A DNA stretch of 64,000 nucleotides from Clavulina sp. PMI_390. Lineage: Eukaryota > Basidiomycota > Agaricomycetes > Cantharellales > Hydnaceae. The first letter of the stretch is position 1. Every line of letters begins with the position of its first letter. The DNA lies in contig WIDE01000123.1 in the NCBI GenBank assembly GCA_015039315.1, forward strand, positions 8,432 to 72,431, in the 5' to 3' direction. This document shows positions 1 through 11,147 of this stretch, piece after piece. Below the pieces are notes generated by a model. The model did no database searches, had not been told where the DNA came from, and worked only from the letters and a program-made list of their open reading frames with translations. Made by a program: the position numbers and the translations under genes.

Positions 1-617
1 GATCTCAGCCTGTGTCTCTTCTATCTCTGCCCAAGGACGAATCTGGTCTAACTCAGCGCGATACCGTCGTCCTGCTACGATCGGATAAGGAGACCCTTCA
101 ACGCAAGGTAGATTCTTCCCTCATCTGAGTCGCCATCAAGCGACCCTCATACCATGTCTGCTAGGAAGAGGACTGTCCCTTTTGCGGCTAGATAGCCCAG
201 GATAGCAAGGGTTCTCTGTTTCATGTCGCGTCTTAGAGCTACTGCAGCCCTTGGCTTCATTGTGTCTCTCGTGTCACAATAAATATCCTATCACCCCAGT
301 GTCATTCTGCTAGATATATGCTCCCCAGTATCGAAGTAAGTGAATGGCAAGGTTCTCACGCCTCCAGAACGGTTGAGAATCACAACAAGGAGCGAGCCAC
401 ACGACAGACACAAGGAGCTTCACAAAGAGGGAACTGCAAGGAAATGCAGAGATTAAAATATCGATTGCCGCACGAGAATACCTCTAAACACGAATGGACG
501 AAGTGGGGTAATGGTTCATAAGATAGAAATGAACATAAAGGATGAGCAGCTGCGAAGCATCCTCACACACACGCAAAAACAAACTAAAAAAGGCTCTCTA
601 AAGGATGGGCGAGCTAT
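1..617. other. Intergenic, no gene seen
   Basis: No convincing coding region, intron signals or RNA gene were seen on either strand. The right part is presumably the 3' flank of the minus-strand PDB1 gene. A 67-codon open frame at 318-521 (+) has no recognisable composition or domain and is probably chance. Confidence 0.5.
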
Positions 618-2243
618 TTAGTTGGTGCGGTAGAGGGCACGCTTGGCGACCTTGGTGATGATGCTCGCGTCGGGGAAAGCGAGGGCCTCGAGGTTGGCGG
701 CGTAGGGAGTGGGGATATCTGATTACGTGAAGGGGGATGACATTGTTTTAGCTTGGTGAGAAAGATGATTGGAAGAGAGAGAAAGATACGCACCAGCACC
801 AGTGACACGCTCAACGGGCGCATCGAGGTAGTTGAAGGCCTCGCTCTCAACGATCTGCGCGCAGATCTCAGAGCCAACGCCGAACATGGGGAAGCCACCC
901 TCAACAATCATGAGGCTAGAAGGGAACAATAAAAGGAATATTTAGAACTGAACAAGCGAAGTGGCAGTAAGATGGCTTACCGGTTGGTCTTCTTGACACT
1001 CTTGATGATGGTGTCGATGTCCAGAGGACGGATGGAGCGGAGGTTGATGACCTCAGCCTTGATGCCCTCCTTTTCGAGCTCGGCAGCAGCCTCGAGTGAT
1101 TTACCAACCATGATCGAGTGGCCAACGATCGTCACGTCAGTACCCTCCTTCTCAACCTTGGCCTTGCCAATGGGGAGCAGGAAGTCCTCGCTCAGGACTT
1201 CGGGTGCAACGTCAAAGGTGACACCGTACATGATCTCGTTCTCGAGGAAGACAACGGGGTTGGGATCACGAATGGCAGCCTTGAGGAGACCCTTGCAGTC
1301 CTCAGCAGACCAAGGGGAGACGACCTTGAGGCCGGGGATTGAGCCGTACCATGCGGCATAGTCTTGCGAGTGCTGGGCAGCGACACCGGCAGCGGCACCG
1401 TTTGGCCCACGGAAGACGACGGGGCATGGGACATTGCCACCAGACATGTAATAGGTCTTGCCAGCAGAGTTGACGATTTGGTCAATGGCCTGTCGAGAAC
1501 GATAATCGTGAGAAAACCACTACAAATGCAAGAAATTGAGCATTGGAGAATGTACCTGCATGGCGAAGTTGAAGGTCATGAACTCGCAACTGTAAAGTAG
1601 ATTGCGGTAAGTATATGCGATAACGAGTAAGTGTGAATAGGACATACACTGGCCGTAACCCTGCCAGCCCAGCACCAACGGCCAACCCAGCGAAACCCAT
1701 CTCAGTGATAGGAGTGTCGACGACACGCTTCTCGCCAAACTTGTCCAGTAACCCCTTGGTGACCTAGAGAGCGTCATAAGAGTCAGTCAATACAGAAAAT
1801 AAAAATCTACGAAATTTCAGCCAACGCGAACGGCGAGAAGACATACCTTGTAGGCACCGTTGTAGCGCGCAACTTCCTCGCCAAGAATGAAGACAGACTC
1901 GTCCCTGATCATTTCCTCCTCCAGCGCAGTGTTTAAAGCCTCACGAACTGTCATCTGTATAAGGTGCAGTGAAATCATGACGAGTGACGAGATAGCAGAA
2001 CGCGTTGAAGAAATTCAGCCAGACGTGCAAGGGAGATGTGTACAAGTCATTGTAAGTATTTCACGTATGTTGGGGTGATTTGAAGAGGTAATAATGTTGG
2101 CCACAAACCTGGTTCGGTGAGCTCGACCCACTGGCGAAACGCTGCTGGAGCTGAGTACGGGCGGCGGTGTTGGCAATGACGCGTGGGGCAGCACGCTGTG
2201 ACAGCTTTGGCGCCAGACGCCCGAGTGCTCGTGTTGCAGACAT
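618..2243 (-). CDS. PDB1: Pyruvate dehydrogenase E1 component, beta subunit (mitochondrial)
   Basis: Beta subunit of the E1 heterotetramer of the mitochondrial pyruvate dehydrogenase complex, which decarboxylates pyruvate with thiamine diphosphate and passes the acetyl group to E2. I assemble seven exons on the minus strand (2109-2243, 1847-1954, 1648-1763, 1556-1589, 981-1489, 794-915, 618-718), giving 374 aa, the usual family length. The first ~40 residues are rich in Arg, Ala, Ser and Gln with no acidic residues, as in a mitochondrial presequence. Family blocks are clear: [85 protein letters not shown] and [13 protein letters not shown]. The last exon encodes the short tail ending RALYRTN. 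The 34-nt fourth exon is a micro-exon. The gene diverges from the AKR at 2589, so the ~345 bp between them is a shared promoter region. Confidence 0.97.
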
Positions 2244-2588
2244 GGCTTTTTTGGAAAGGGAAACGGAAAGGAGAGAAGGGAAAAGGTGTTGTGGGTGGGT
2301 GTTGGGGGATTTCTTTCGTGAGCACAAACACAAAGTTCGAAAAATGGGAACTGAATTGCTGGGGTTCCCAAGCGCTGAACACTGTTCGACAGCGTGCACC
2401 ACCACGGCAGGGCAGTCTTGCCACCCCGGAATGAGCTTGAATGTGTCAGGGCATGGGATATGGTGTCTTGAACTATCTAAACTGATTTTGACGAATTTCT
2501 TCGTTAACCATGACGGCCCGCCTGGGCGCTGATCGGAAGGGGATGAGTCACACTTATCCCCTGCTGAGCCATCAACAACCAAGCGCAA
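2244..2588. promoter_or_regulatory. Shared divergent promoter region (PDB1 / AKR)
   Basis: This 345-bp gap separates two genes read outward in opposite directions, so both promoters must lie here or inside the flanking genes. I see no clear TATA box at the usual distance. The PDB1-proximal side carries pyrimidine/purine-biased stretches (A/G-rich on the plus strand near 2250-2290), common upstream of fungal housekeeping genes. Confidence 0.45.
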
Positions 2589-3716
2589 ATGTCTGCATTC
2601 CCCAAAATTATCTACGGGACTGCATGGTCGGTATCGAGGTTGACATTAATAGACTTCTTGTTATCTCCGTTCGACTATTACTGCTGGCAGCTCATTGCTT
2701 GTCCTCTCTGATCTTGGGATCTCAGGAAAGCTGAACGAACGACAGACTTGGTAGTGAAGGCAGTTCTTCAGGGCTTTCGAGCCATCGATACCGCGTGTCA
2801 GCCAAAGCATTATCGGTCAGCACTTGCTTGAGCTTTATGAAACCGGCGGTCCTCAATTACCTGGCTCAATCGCCGTCCGTCCAGTGAAGATCTTGTTGGC
2901 GAAGCGCTCAGCGTTCTTGACACCCAGCATGGCATCAAACGCGATCACTTATTCATACAAACAAAGTGAGACCGCCATATGTATCATGTCACTTCATACT
3001 AATTGGGGTCTAGGTTCACCTCGATCGATGGCCAAGACCGCACGAAACCCCTGCCATACAATCCTGACCAGGCTATCCGAGCACAAGTGCGAGAGTCATT
3101 CGCAAAGTCTCTCACCAACCTCCAAACCACTCGTTTAGATGCTCTTCTTCTCCATTCACCCCTTCGCACCACCCACGACACTTTGGAAGCGTGGGGAGAG
3201 CTTGTCGCCCTTCGCGACGAGGGCAGCGTCAAGCTCATCGGCATCTCCAACATATACGATCCAGAACTCCTTCAAAATATCTGGGAGGTCAGCGGAGTGA
3301 AACCTGATATCGTACAAAATCGCTGGTATTCAGGTAATGCATGGGATCGAGGCGTCGTCGATTTCTGCACGGAGCACTCCATTCACTACGAGTACGAGCT
3401 TTCTTCCCTCTTATGTCCCAGCCTGAAGTCTCTAATTTAAAACTTATGCAATGGGCTTTTTCTGTCAATTAGGTCATTTTGGACTCTTACTGGCTCTCCC
3501 AAGCTACTGCGAAACTCCACACTGCTTAGCCTCGCACAAAAGGCTTCCTGTACTCCCGAGCAGGCTCTATTCCGCTTCGCACAAGATATGGGGATCACCC
3601 CGCTTGCGGGAAGTCAAAATGAACAGCGCATGAAGGATGGTGTGCTTGTAGATACTCTGCCAGCGCTGGATTTTGAGCTGAGCGAGCAGATCCGCCATTT
3701 CATTGGCTATACGTAA
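2589..3716 (+). CDS. Aldo/keto reductase, short form
   Basis: NADPH-dependent oxidoreductase of the aldo/keto reductase (TIM-barrel) superfamily; substrate unknown. Five exons (2589-2626, 2726-2815, 2885-2965, 3014-3391, 3473-3716) splice in frame to 276 aa, slightly short for the family. It begins MSAFPKIIYGTAW, the usual first strand. The tetrad residues can be placed: Asp in AIDTACQPKHY, Tyr at the end of that block, Lys in LFIQTK and His in LLLHSP. The C-terminal part has the usual substrate-channel helix and the cofactor-contact block ITPLAGSQNEQR. The 3' end points at the minus-strand F-box-like gene at 3815-5455, with less than 100 bp between the two stop codons. A broken copy of the last third of this gene lies at 5573-6057. 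Reductase membership is firm; the specific reaction is not known. Confidence 0.88.
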
Positions 3717-3814
3717 CAAGCAGGCCATTTGTGTAGTAATAATAGTCAAATAGTACAGATTAGCTGTATGATATAACAATACCACACACTCTAGCATTGT
3801 TCACTGTGCAGACT

Positions 3815-5455
3815 TTAGTGCCGCGAAGTCGGGGCAACATTGAAGGTTGTCTTATGCATTCTCTCCTTTTCAATCTTGAGGTGACGTGGATATTTCTCCG
3901 CCATCTTCCGGAGGAGTTTTTCCCTCCTTGTGACATGGCGTCCGAAACTCGAAGGGATCCAGTGGAGGATAAAGTCCTCTGAAAGCCGTGACTGGAAGAG
4001 AGGGGCCAGCTGGCTCGCTTCGCTGGGATCCCTAGATTCTGATCCGGCCCCCCAAATGTGGCGAACACGGGGAAAGGGAGCGTTTGGGCCTCCCTTCAAA
4101 TCCTCGATCCGTGCAAATTGGAACAGGTGCTCGATACAAAGTTCCTGGACGTTTGGATGTTGCACGAAGGGCTGGAGCTGTTCGGGGGTGAATGGTGTAT
4201 CCCCTTCAAAGTCAAACTTCTCCAGTAGAGGGAATTGAGTTGATAGTCTAGGTAACGGCTCAACCTCTCTGTCTTGAGTGTCCACGAAATTGCCCTGGAT
4301 GTGCAGAGAAGATAGAAGGGGAGCGGTTATGCGATTGATAACTGTCCAATAGAATGGACCGCCGACGCAAAGCTGCTTCAGTCGATTCAGCGGCTCCAAC
4401 GTGAAAATGGGCCTATCTGGCAGAGTATATCTCAACGAAATCGTGAGGGACTCCAGATTGGGCGCTGATTCAACAATGAGGGCGAGGTCCTCGGGACCGA
4501 AGGCGGTCCATCCTGAAAGGTATGCCAAGTTTATCAAGGCTTGGGGGATTTGCAGTTGAAATGGTGGTGCATTAGGGGGTGCAGAATCTGCCTGGAGGGC
4601 CAAATAAGCGAGCCGCTGAGACTTCCGCAAGTCCAAGGGGAATGTTTCTTCCAAGCGGACTGTGAGGAGCTCCAGATGCTGTAGATTCGAAACAGCTTCG
4701 CTTGGCCATACAAAATTGTACTGGCTTGGAGGGTTCCAGAACGCAAGATCCATATAAGTACACGGCTCGACATGGGAGCCTATAAAATGAACCGCAGCAG
4801 TCCACTGCTGCTGATGGAGAGCAAGGGGAACGTATCCTCCCTTGAAACTGAGCTGATACTGAGTTGGGTGACTTTGTGATCGGCCCATTTCGAGGTTCCA
4901 TAGAGAGGTGCGAGCCTCGGGATCGGGAACTTTCACTGCGGCATTGAAGGGTGGAGCGGATCCAAAACCGAGGTTGATAGCGGTCCATAGCACGGGAGTA
5001 TTAATAGCCACATTCCGCCATCGGTAACAGGTAGCAGTGATAGCATATCGACTGCTGCGTTCCCACCCTGGAGCATTCGCTAGCTCGAAAATTGAGCCAA
5101 GTATCTCGTTTGGAAGTGCAACAGCAGGCCGTGATGTGTTGTGAAGCCTTGCACTTGCTGTTTGAAGGACCCGAATCTCGTTGGCAACGGATGTGTTTGC
5201 ATCAAATAGAGTGGACTGCACAAGCGTCCATTTCGCGAGGGTCTCTTCTAGCACGAGATTATTGCCGCTATCATAAACACGAGCTTGAGTTTAGATAGGT
5301 GAATACGAGCCATGTATTATTTTGGCTAACCTTCCGAGTGCTGAATTACGTGAAGCCAGGTTAATATAGGTCTGTGCCGATTCGTCTTTTTCAAGCTCAA
5401 TAAGGCGCTCGGAGAGCGTTCGGATAATATCTCGAAGTAAACTCATAGTCGTCAT
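3815..5455 (-). CDS. F-box-like protein, clade 1 copy A
   Basis: Predicted F-box-like protein with a leucine-rich C-terminal half. Such proteins usually act as substrate adaptors of SCF ubiquitin ligases through Skp1, although that is untested here. Two exons (5331-5455 and 3815-5267, 63-nt intron) give 525 aa. The start at 5455 aligns with the start of copy B (MTTMSLLRD versus MSTIAILRD). The first ~40 aa form a helix-prone charged segment (LSERLIELEKDESAQTYINL). The F-box core is VALPNEILGSIFELANAPGW, followed by TCYRWRNVAINTPVLW, the typical second helix of basidiomycete F-box-like proteins. After it come irregular leucine-rich repeats such as LQHLELLTVRL and LESLTISLRYTLP. It is a tandem duplicate of the gene at 6163-7805. 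Confidence 0.85.
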
Positions 5456-5559
5456 AGTGAGGGGAGCTGAATATTGGATTCACTAGAGAGTTTACTTCAA
5501 AGGCCCCTGAAGTGATGCGAGTCATCTAGTTGTCTACAAAGAGCCTTTTGTTTGTTACC

Positions 5560-5571
5560 TGACATCACGTG
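5560..5571. promoter_or_regulatory. CRE/E-box-like element TGACATCACGTG (copy A)
   Basis: TGACATCACGTG lies about 105 bp upstream of the clade 1 copy A start. It corresponds in position and flanks (CAAAGAGCCTTTTGTTTGTTACC before it) to TGACGTCACGTG upstream of copy B. The form fits a binding site for bZIP (ATF/CREB) and/or bHLH regulators. Conservation between the duplicates is the only support. Confidence 0.5.
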
Positions 5572-5572
5572 C

Positions 5573-6057
5573 TAAGCTCACGAGCATCTCCAACGATATA
5601 CGACCCGGATCACCTTCATAGCATCTGGGAGGTCAGTGGAATGAATCCTGATATCGTGCAAAATCGCTAGGATTTAGGTAATGGTGGGATTGGGGAATTG
5701 TCTGCTTCTGCGCGGAGCACTCAATTCACTACAATTACGGGCAGTATTTCCCTTCATGCTGCCACTTGGATCTTCTGAATGGTACCGATCCTACGAGACA
5801 TGGCCACCGCTAGGGCGTTTTGGACACCCACTGGTTCTCCCAAGCTGCTGGGAAATCCCACGTTATTTACCCTCGCACGGAAGGCTTTTTGTACTCCCGA
5901 GCAGGCCCTCATCCGTTTCGCGCAGGACATTGGTATTACCCCACTTGCGGGTAATCAAAGTAAGCAGCACATGAATGACGGTGTGCTCGTGAATACTCTG
6001 CTAGAGCTGGATACCCAGCCGAGTAAGAAGATTCGCTATTCTGTTGGCCATGCGTAG
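5573..6057 (+). pseudogene. Truncated aldo/keto reductase copy (3' part only)
   Basis: This stretch matches the 3' third of the AKR at 2589-3716. It starts in the middle of AKR exon 4 (GCATCTCCAAC followed by the GGGAGGTCAG block) and runs through the last exon to the matching stop near 6057. No 5' exons are present. The codon for Trp in NRWYSG has become TAG (AATCGCTAG near 5665-5675), and small indels follow before the last exon. The last-exon reading GSPKLLGNPTLFTLARKAF is still well preserved, so the truncation is fairly recent. It is the left end of a tandem duplication unit that carries F-box-like copy B. Confidence 0.85.
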
Positions 6058-6162
6058 CGGGCGATTCGGGAAGTTGTGCAACAACCATGATGAGATGAAT
6101 ACAATTGAGAGAAAAATCTTTAGCAGCATGGTATACGATACTGGAGGCTCTTTTTGTAGATT

Positions 6163-7805
6163 CTAGTCCCATGTAGCCGGGCCAATGTTGAAGATTGCCT
6201 GATAAATCTTCTCCTGTTCGATCTTGAGGTGACGTGGAAACTTCTCCGCCATCTCCCGAAGTAGTTTTTCTCTCCTTGCGGCATGGAGCCCGAGATTCGA
6301 AGGGATCCAATGGAGGATGAAGTCCTCTGAGAGCCGAGACTGGAAAAGGGGAGCCAACTGGCTTGCTTCGCTGGGTTCTCCTGAAACTGATCCACCTCCC
6401 CAAAGGCGGCGAACGCGAGGGAAGGGAGCATTTGGGCCTCCTTTCAAGTCCTCTACACGCGCGAATTGGAACAGATGTTGAACACGAAGTTCCTCGATAC
6501 ATGGATGATGCATAAATGGCTGTAATTGCTCCTGGGTGAGCACTGCATCGCCATCGAAATCAAGTTTCTTCAACAAGGGGAACTGGGTTGATAATTCGGG
6601 GGGCGTCTCAACCTCGTTATTTTGGTTATCCACAAAACCACCCCGAATACGCAAAGAAGACAAAAGAGGAGCCACTATGCGTCTGATAACCGTCCAATAG
6701 AACGGCCCGGCCACGCAGAGGTGATTTAGTCGATTCATCGGCTGTAATGTGAATAGTGGTCTGAGTGGTAGATTATATCTTAACGATATTGTGAGATATT
6801 CCAGATTGGGAGCTGACTCAACAAGCAAGGACAGGTCCTCGGGTCCAAAAGCAGTCCAGCCTGAAAGATGGGTCAAGTTATACAAGTTTTGGGGGATCTC
6901 CAATTGAAATGGTGGTGCGTAAGGGGGCGCAAATTCCGCCCGGAGGACCAAGCGAGCAAGTTGCTGCGACTTCCGCAAATCCAAGAGAAATGCTTCTTCT
7001 AAATGAATTGTAAATATTTCTAGGTATTGGAGGTTCGATATGGCCTCGCTTGGCCAGATGAAATTGTGTCGGTTTGGAGGGTGGAAGAACCCAAGGTCCA
7101 TAGAGGTACACTGTTCAACGTGCGAGGCTATAAAACGAACTGCGGCGGTCCACTGCTGTTGATGGAGAGCAAGTGGAAAGTCTCGGCCCTTCATATTCAA
7201 CTGGCATCGAATGGGATGATTTTTCGATCGGGCCATCTCGAGGTTCCATAGTGAGATGCGATTCTCGAGAGTCCGAGAGTCTGCTATATACCATGGCCGA
7301 TCGGGTGAAAAGCCGAGGTTGATGGTGGCCCATAGCGAAGGAGTACTAATAGCCACATTCCTCCATCGGTAACATGTAGAAGCAATAGCGTGACGAGTCG
7401 TGCGCTTCCACCCTGGGGCATTTGCCATTTCGAAAATCGAGTCAAGTATCTCGTTTGGAAGCGCAACGGCAGGCTGTGATGCATTATGTAGTCTTGCGGT
7501 TGCTGTTTGAAGAACTTGAATCTCGCTGGCGACGAATACGTCTGCATGAAGTAAAGTGGACTGCACAAGTGTCCATTTCGCGAGGGTCTGTTCTAGCACG
7601 AGCTTATTGTCGCTATCATAGATACGAGCTTGAGTTTACGTAGGAGAATACGGTCCATATAGTATTTTTCGCTGGCTAACCTTCCGCGTGCCGACTCAAG
7701 GGAGGCCAGGTTAATATAGGTCTCTGCAGATTGGTCTTTCTCAAGCTCAACCAGTTGGTCGGAGAGCGTCCGGATCATATCTCGGAGTATGGCGATAGTA
7801 CTCAT
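6163..7805 (-). CDS. F-box-like protein, clade 1 copy B
   Basis: Tandem paralogue of the gene at 3815-5455, with the same two-exon structure (7681-7805 and 6163-7612, 68-nt intron) and almost the same length (524 aa). The F-box core reads VALPNEILDSIFEMANAPGW, followed by STCYRWRNVAISTPSLW and a leucine-rich C-terminal half (LEYLTISLRYNLP, LSSLRIRGGF). The reading frame is intact and changes relative to copy A are spread along the protein, with many conservative substitutions. This suggests that both copies are maintained. It is divergently placed to VID27 with ~230 bp between the start codons. A role as an SCF substrate adaptor is inferred from the family only. Confidence 0.85.
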
Positions 7806-7920
7806 AGCAAGGAGAACCGAGTAGGCAAGATATTGGATTCACGAGTGCGTCTACGGCGGTTGCCTCTGAACCAATGCGAGTCATCTGGTTTGTCCACAAA
7901 CAGCTCTTTTGTTTGTGACC

Positions 7921-7932
7921 TGACGTCACGTG
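7921..7932. promoter_or_regulatory. CRE/E-box-like element TGACGTCACGTG between F-box copy B and VID27
   Basis: A full palindromic CRE (TGACGTCA) overlaps a CACGTG E-box. It sits in the short divergent region, about 115 bp upstream of the F-box copy B start and about 100 bp upstream of the VID27 start. Copy A has a one-base variant at the matching site. It could serve either or both genes. Confidence 0.55.
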
Positions 7933-8033
7933 CTCCCGCCACTGAAGTCATGTTCGCAATACGAAATGGTTCGCGCGTTTCTTCACGTTTTCTTACACTT
8001 ACAAACCTTTGATATCATCTTTTCGTGTTAGCT

Positions 8034-10955
8034 ATGAGTGCTCTCGGATACGGGGGTGAGTTACTGCGAGATATGCCGCCTTCAACATGGAAAACCCTAA
8101 TGTTGCGCCACAGCCGAATCACAGGTCGCAGAGCTCGCAAAGATCGAATCGGGCGAGTTCTACTTAACTAGAAAGGATAAACTGCGTGGCGGGCGCCAGT
8201 GCATGTGCGTCTCGACTCCTATATGAGCAGTTTGTTCCGTCGATCTAAATGAGGTTGACACGCACTCCAACCAACACAGATACCCCAAGGCGATGCTAAG
8301 CGTCAGCAAAACCAGTGTCCCGTTTAACTTTCAGCTTATTGTATCCCGTGTGTATGAAGAGGGAGACGCGAATATTCTTGACGAGGAAGAAGATGAAGGT
8401 ATGCTCGTTCACATACTCCCGCACCGCATGATTCGGCTCACTTATGGGTTTGTGTAATCACCGCCACCCTTTCGTATCTTCAGACACCGACGAGAAATCG
8501 TTCTTGATCGGAATTGAGCTTGGCTTGCAAACGTATGCATTTGAGGGCCGATACGCGTTCAGCTGGCACGATGTTCAGGGAACAGAGCCGGACGATCGTT
8601 TCGAATTTGTCGCGGACTCGGGCACGAGAAAATCTGCGCGCGACTCCCTTGAACGATCGATTCTTCGAGCCGTTTATGAGCGCAAGTTTATGAAGTCTTC
8701 GTCCGGAGTATCCGACAAGGAGCTTCAGGCTGTGGCTGCACCGTGAGTGTCTCCCTTCCACTCTTTCACTCAACAATTTCCTTTCATCTCGGCATATTAA
8801 CTTTGTCTTGTTTCCTAGGGCCGCTGATGATGACTCTGATAGTGATGACGAAGTGCCTGTCAAGCCAACTCGTACTACGAGAGGAAAGGCCGCTTCAACG
8901 GCAGCTATCACCGACTCTCTGGCAGGAATGTCAATATCAAACCCGAAACCAACTGCTTCCTCATCAACTTCGAAGGCCCCAGCGTTAACAACAAGTGACG
9001 ATGAACATGACGCTTTGGTCTCAGAGGTCGGGGACCTATACCTGTGGGATTTCAAGGGCGAGCAATTCAATGTCATCGAGGAGGAAGTCGCTGCGAAAGT
9101 GGTGGATGCAGGCGGAGAGCCATTCAACTGTAAATCTGGACAAACCTCCTTTTTTTCCCGACTGACTAGTAGTTCCTTATAGATTGGCTCATTGTGTCGG
9201 ATGGTGCTAACAAACTTCTCGGGCACAAAGTTACGGTGGATCAGAATGCAAAGTGGTCCTTGGTACGTCACGCTTTTGATCAATGAATGACTGTCGAGTC
9301 CTAAAGCCGCTCCCCCAGCCCGATCTCTCCGTATCGTGGATCAACCCCCAAGGCGCACCACCATTCGAGACTTGGGTGATTGCATTTGGCGATGTTGTCA
9401 AGTTCGATAATTTCAAAACGAAATACCAGGAGTGTCTTTGGGAAGTGAAGAACCAACTTCCTTGGGCAAAAGCTGGTGACAACGACCAGAAATATGCTCT
9501 CCAGACCTGGAACGGGTATGCCGAGTTTGATATGCAAGATGCTTCGGACGAAGAGGCCGAGCCTGAGGCTTCGACCGAGGAGGAAGAAGAGGAAGAAGAA
9601 GAGGAAGAAGAGGAGGGGCTAGAAGAGGATGGCTTCGCGAACAGTAACCTTGTCGTTGGGCACAACAACCCTCGAGCCTTCGTTGTGCGCGGGAACAAGA
9701 TTGGCATCTTCACGACTGATCAGGAGAAGATGAAGTACGACGACACTATGAAGGGGATCAAGACAGCGAAAGGAAAGGCCTTTATACCCGAACAAGTACG
9801 TTATCTCTTCATGCCTCGCACATGATGGAATCTCTAAACTACCCATATTACAACAGGTCATGCTGCACAACCAAGACAACGACATGATCCTCACTAATCC
9901 TAATGACCCTCATTCAATCTATCGTGTCGATCTCGGCGAGCGCGGCACCGTGGTCGAAGAGTGGAAGGTTCATGACGACATCACTGTCAACAACATCAAT
10001 CCAGACTCTAAATTCGCCGGCACCACTCACACGCCGACGTTCCTTGGCACTTCGCATAATGCGCTCTTCCGTATCGATCCACGAGTGAGCGGTTCGAAGC
10101 TAGTGCAAAACGAATCGAAGCAGTATGCAACGAAAGCCAAGTTCTCATCACTTGCAACGACTCAGGACGGTAAAATCGTGGTGGGTTCAGCGAAGGGTGA
10201 CTTGCGATTGTTCGACACTGTTGGCAAGATCGCGAAAACTGCACTCCCTGCTCTTGGCGATCCTGTCATTGGCGTGGATACCACGGCGGATGGCAAGTGG
10301 GTGGTAGCAACTACCAAGACAGCATTGCTTGTGTTCGATATGACGATTCCGGATGGGGTCGGTAGCAAGTATGCCGGGAGTCTTGGTTTCGACAGAGCAT
10401 TCCCTGCCGATGCGAAGCCTCTCGCGAAGCGCCTCATGTTGTCGTCTCAACATGCAGCCTATATGGGTGGTGTTAACTTCACTCCTGCCCGGTACGTCCA
10501 TCTCTTTCATCTTCATCGATTTCTCTTGCGTGTCTAAAGTGTTTCTATCTGGCGTTAGGTTCAACACTGGTCCTGACCAGGTGGAGAAGACTATTGTGAC
10601 CTCTTCGGGGCCATATGTCATTGCTTGGGACTTTAATCGCATCAAGAAAGGAAAGCTCGACAAATACGAGATCAAACAGTACGCCGGCTCCATACTATAA
10701 CTCTCTGTTCGCCCTTACCAATCCCCTCAATCTATAGATATGGCGATGAGGTCATCCAGGATCGCTTCCTCTTTGGCCAGTCAAACGACATCGTAAGGGT
10801 CATGTCATGCTGCACCAAGAATTATGCTAATACAAGAACAACTATAGGTCGTGGCGCTCAAGAACAACGTGCTGAAGGTGGACAAGAAGCAGCTCAAGAA
10901 GCCAACACGGTCGTCTCTGGGTGGTCCAGCGAAGATGCGTCCCTCGCGGGTGTGA
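8034..10955 (+). CDS. VID27: VID27 family protein
   Basis: Homologue of yeast Vid27, a cytoplasmic protein linked to vacuole import and degradation of gluconeogenic enzymes; its biochemical role is poorly defined. Eleven exons splice in frame to 758 aa: 8034-8055, 8114-8204, 8280-8398, 8484-8742, 8819-9129, 9183-9262, 9319-9795, 9857-10491, 10559-10678, 10738-10792 and 10848-10955. The N-terminal half holds the family's first domain (GEFYLTRKDKLRGG, then EGRYAFSWHD). An acidic low-complexity run of Glu lies near residue 370 (DNA 9577-9616). The C-terminal half is the WD40-like VID27 domain (FLGTSHNALFRIDPRVSG, GKIVVGSAKGDLRLFDTVG, SGPYVIAWDFNRIKKGKL, YGDEVIQDRFLFGQSNDIVV, ALKNNVLKVDKKQLKKP). 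The first exon is only 22 nt, so the exact N-terminus is the least certain part. Confidence 0.94.
9577..9616 (+). repeat. GAG/GAA microsatellite coding poly-Glu in VID27
   Basis: About forty bases of GAG, GAA and related purine triplets inside VID27 exon 7 encode an acidic run of about 14 glutamates. A triplet repeat keeps the frame if its length varies. Such acidic linkers are common in VID27 between its two domains. Confidence 0.8.
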
Positions 10956-11147
10956 TCGTCGCTGTTATTGGGCCATTTCTTGGAAGACCTTCTACGCTTT
11001 TGTTTATCGTTTGTGATCTGTCATGACATCTCGATACCACTGTAAAGAATCGGACCTGGGACTTGTAATCTATCGGAAGAGCCGACAAGGCCGAAATGCA
11101 TTGAGTGACGACTGTGACCGATCGAGTCACTTTCAAGACCGACGAAA

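Noticed and set aside
318..521. 67-codon frame near the left edge
   Set aside because: Low-complexity polar composition, no conserved features, and it lies in the 3' flank of PDB1.
9231..9713. Minus-strand frame with a long poly-Ser run
   Set aside because: It is the reverse complement of the poly-Glu region of VID27; the plus-strand exon structure and domain matches are decisive.
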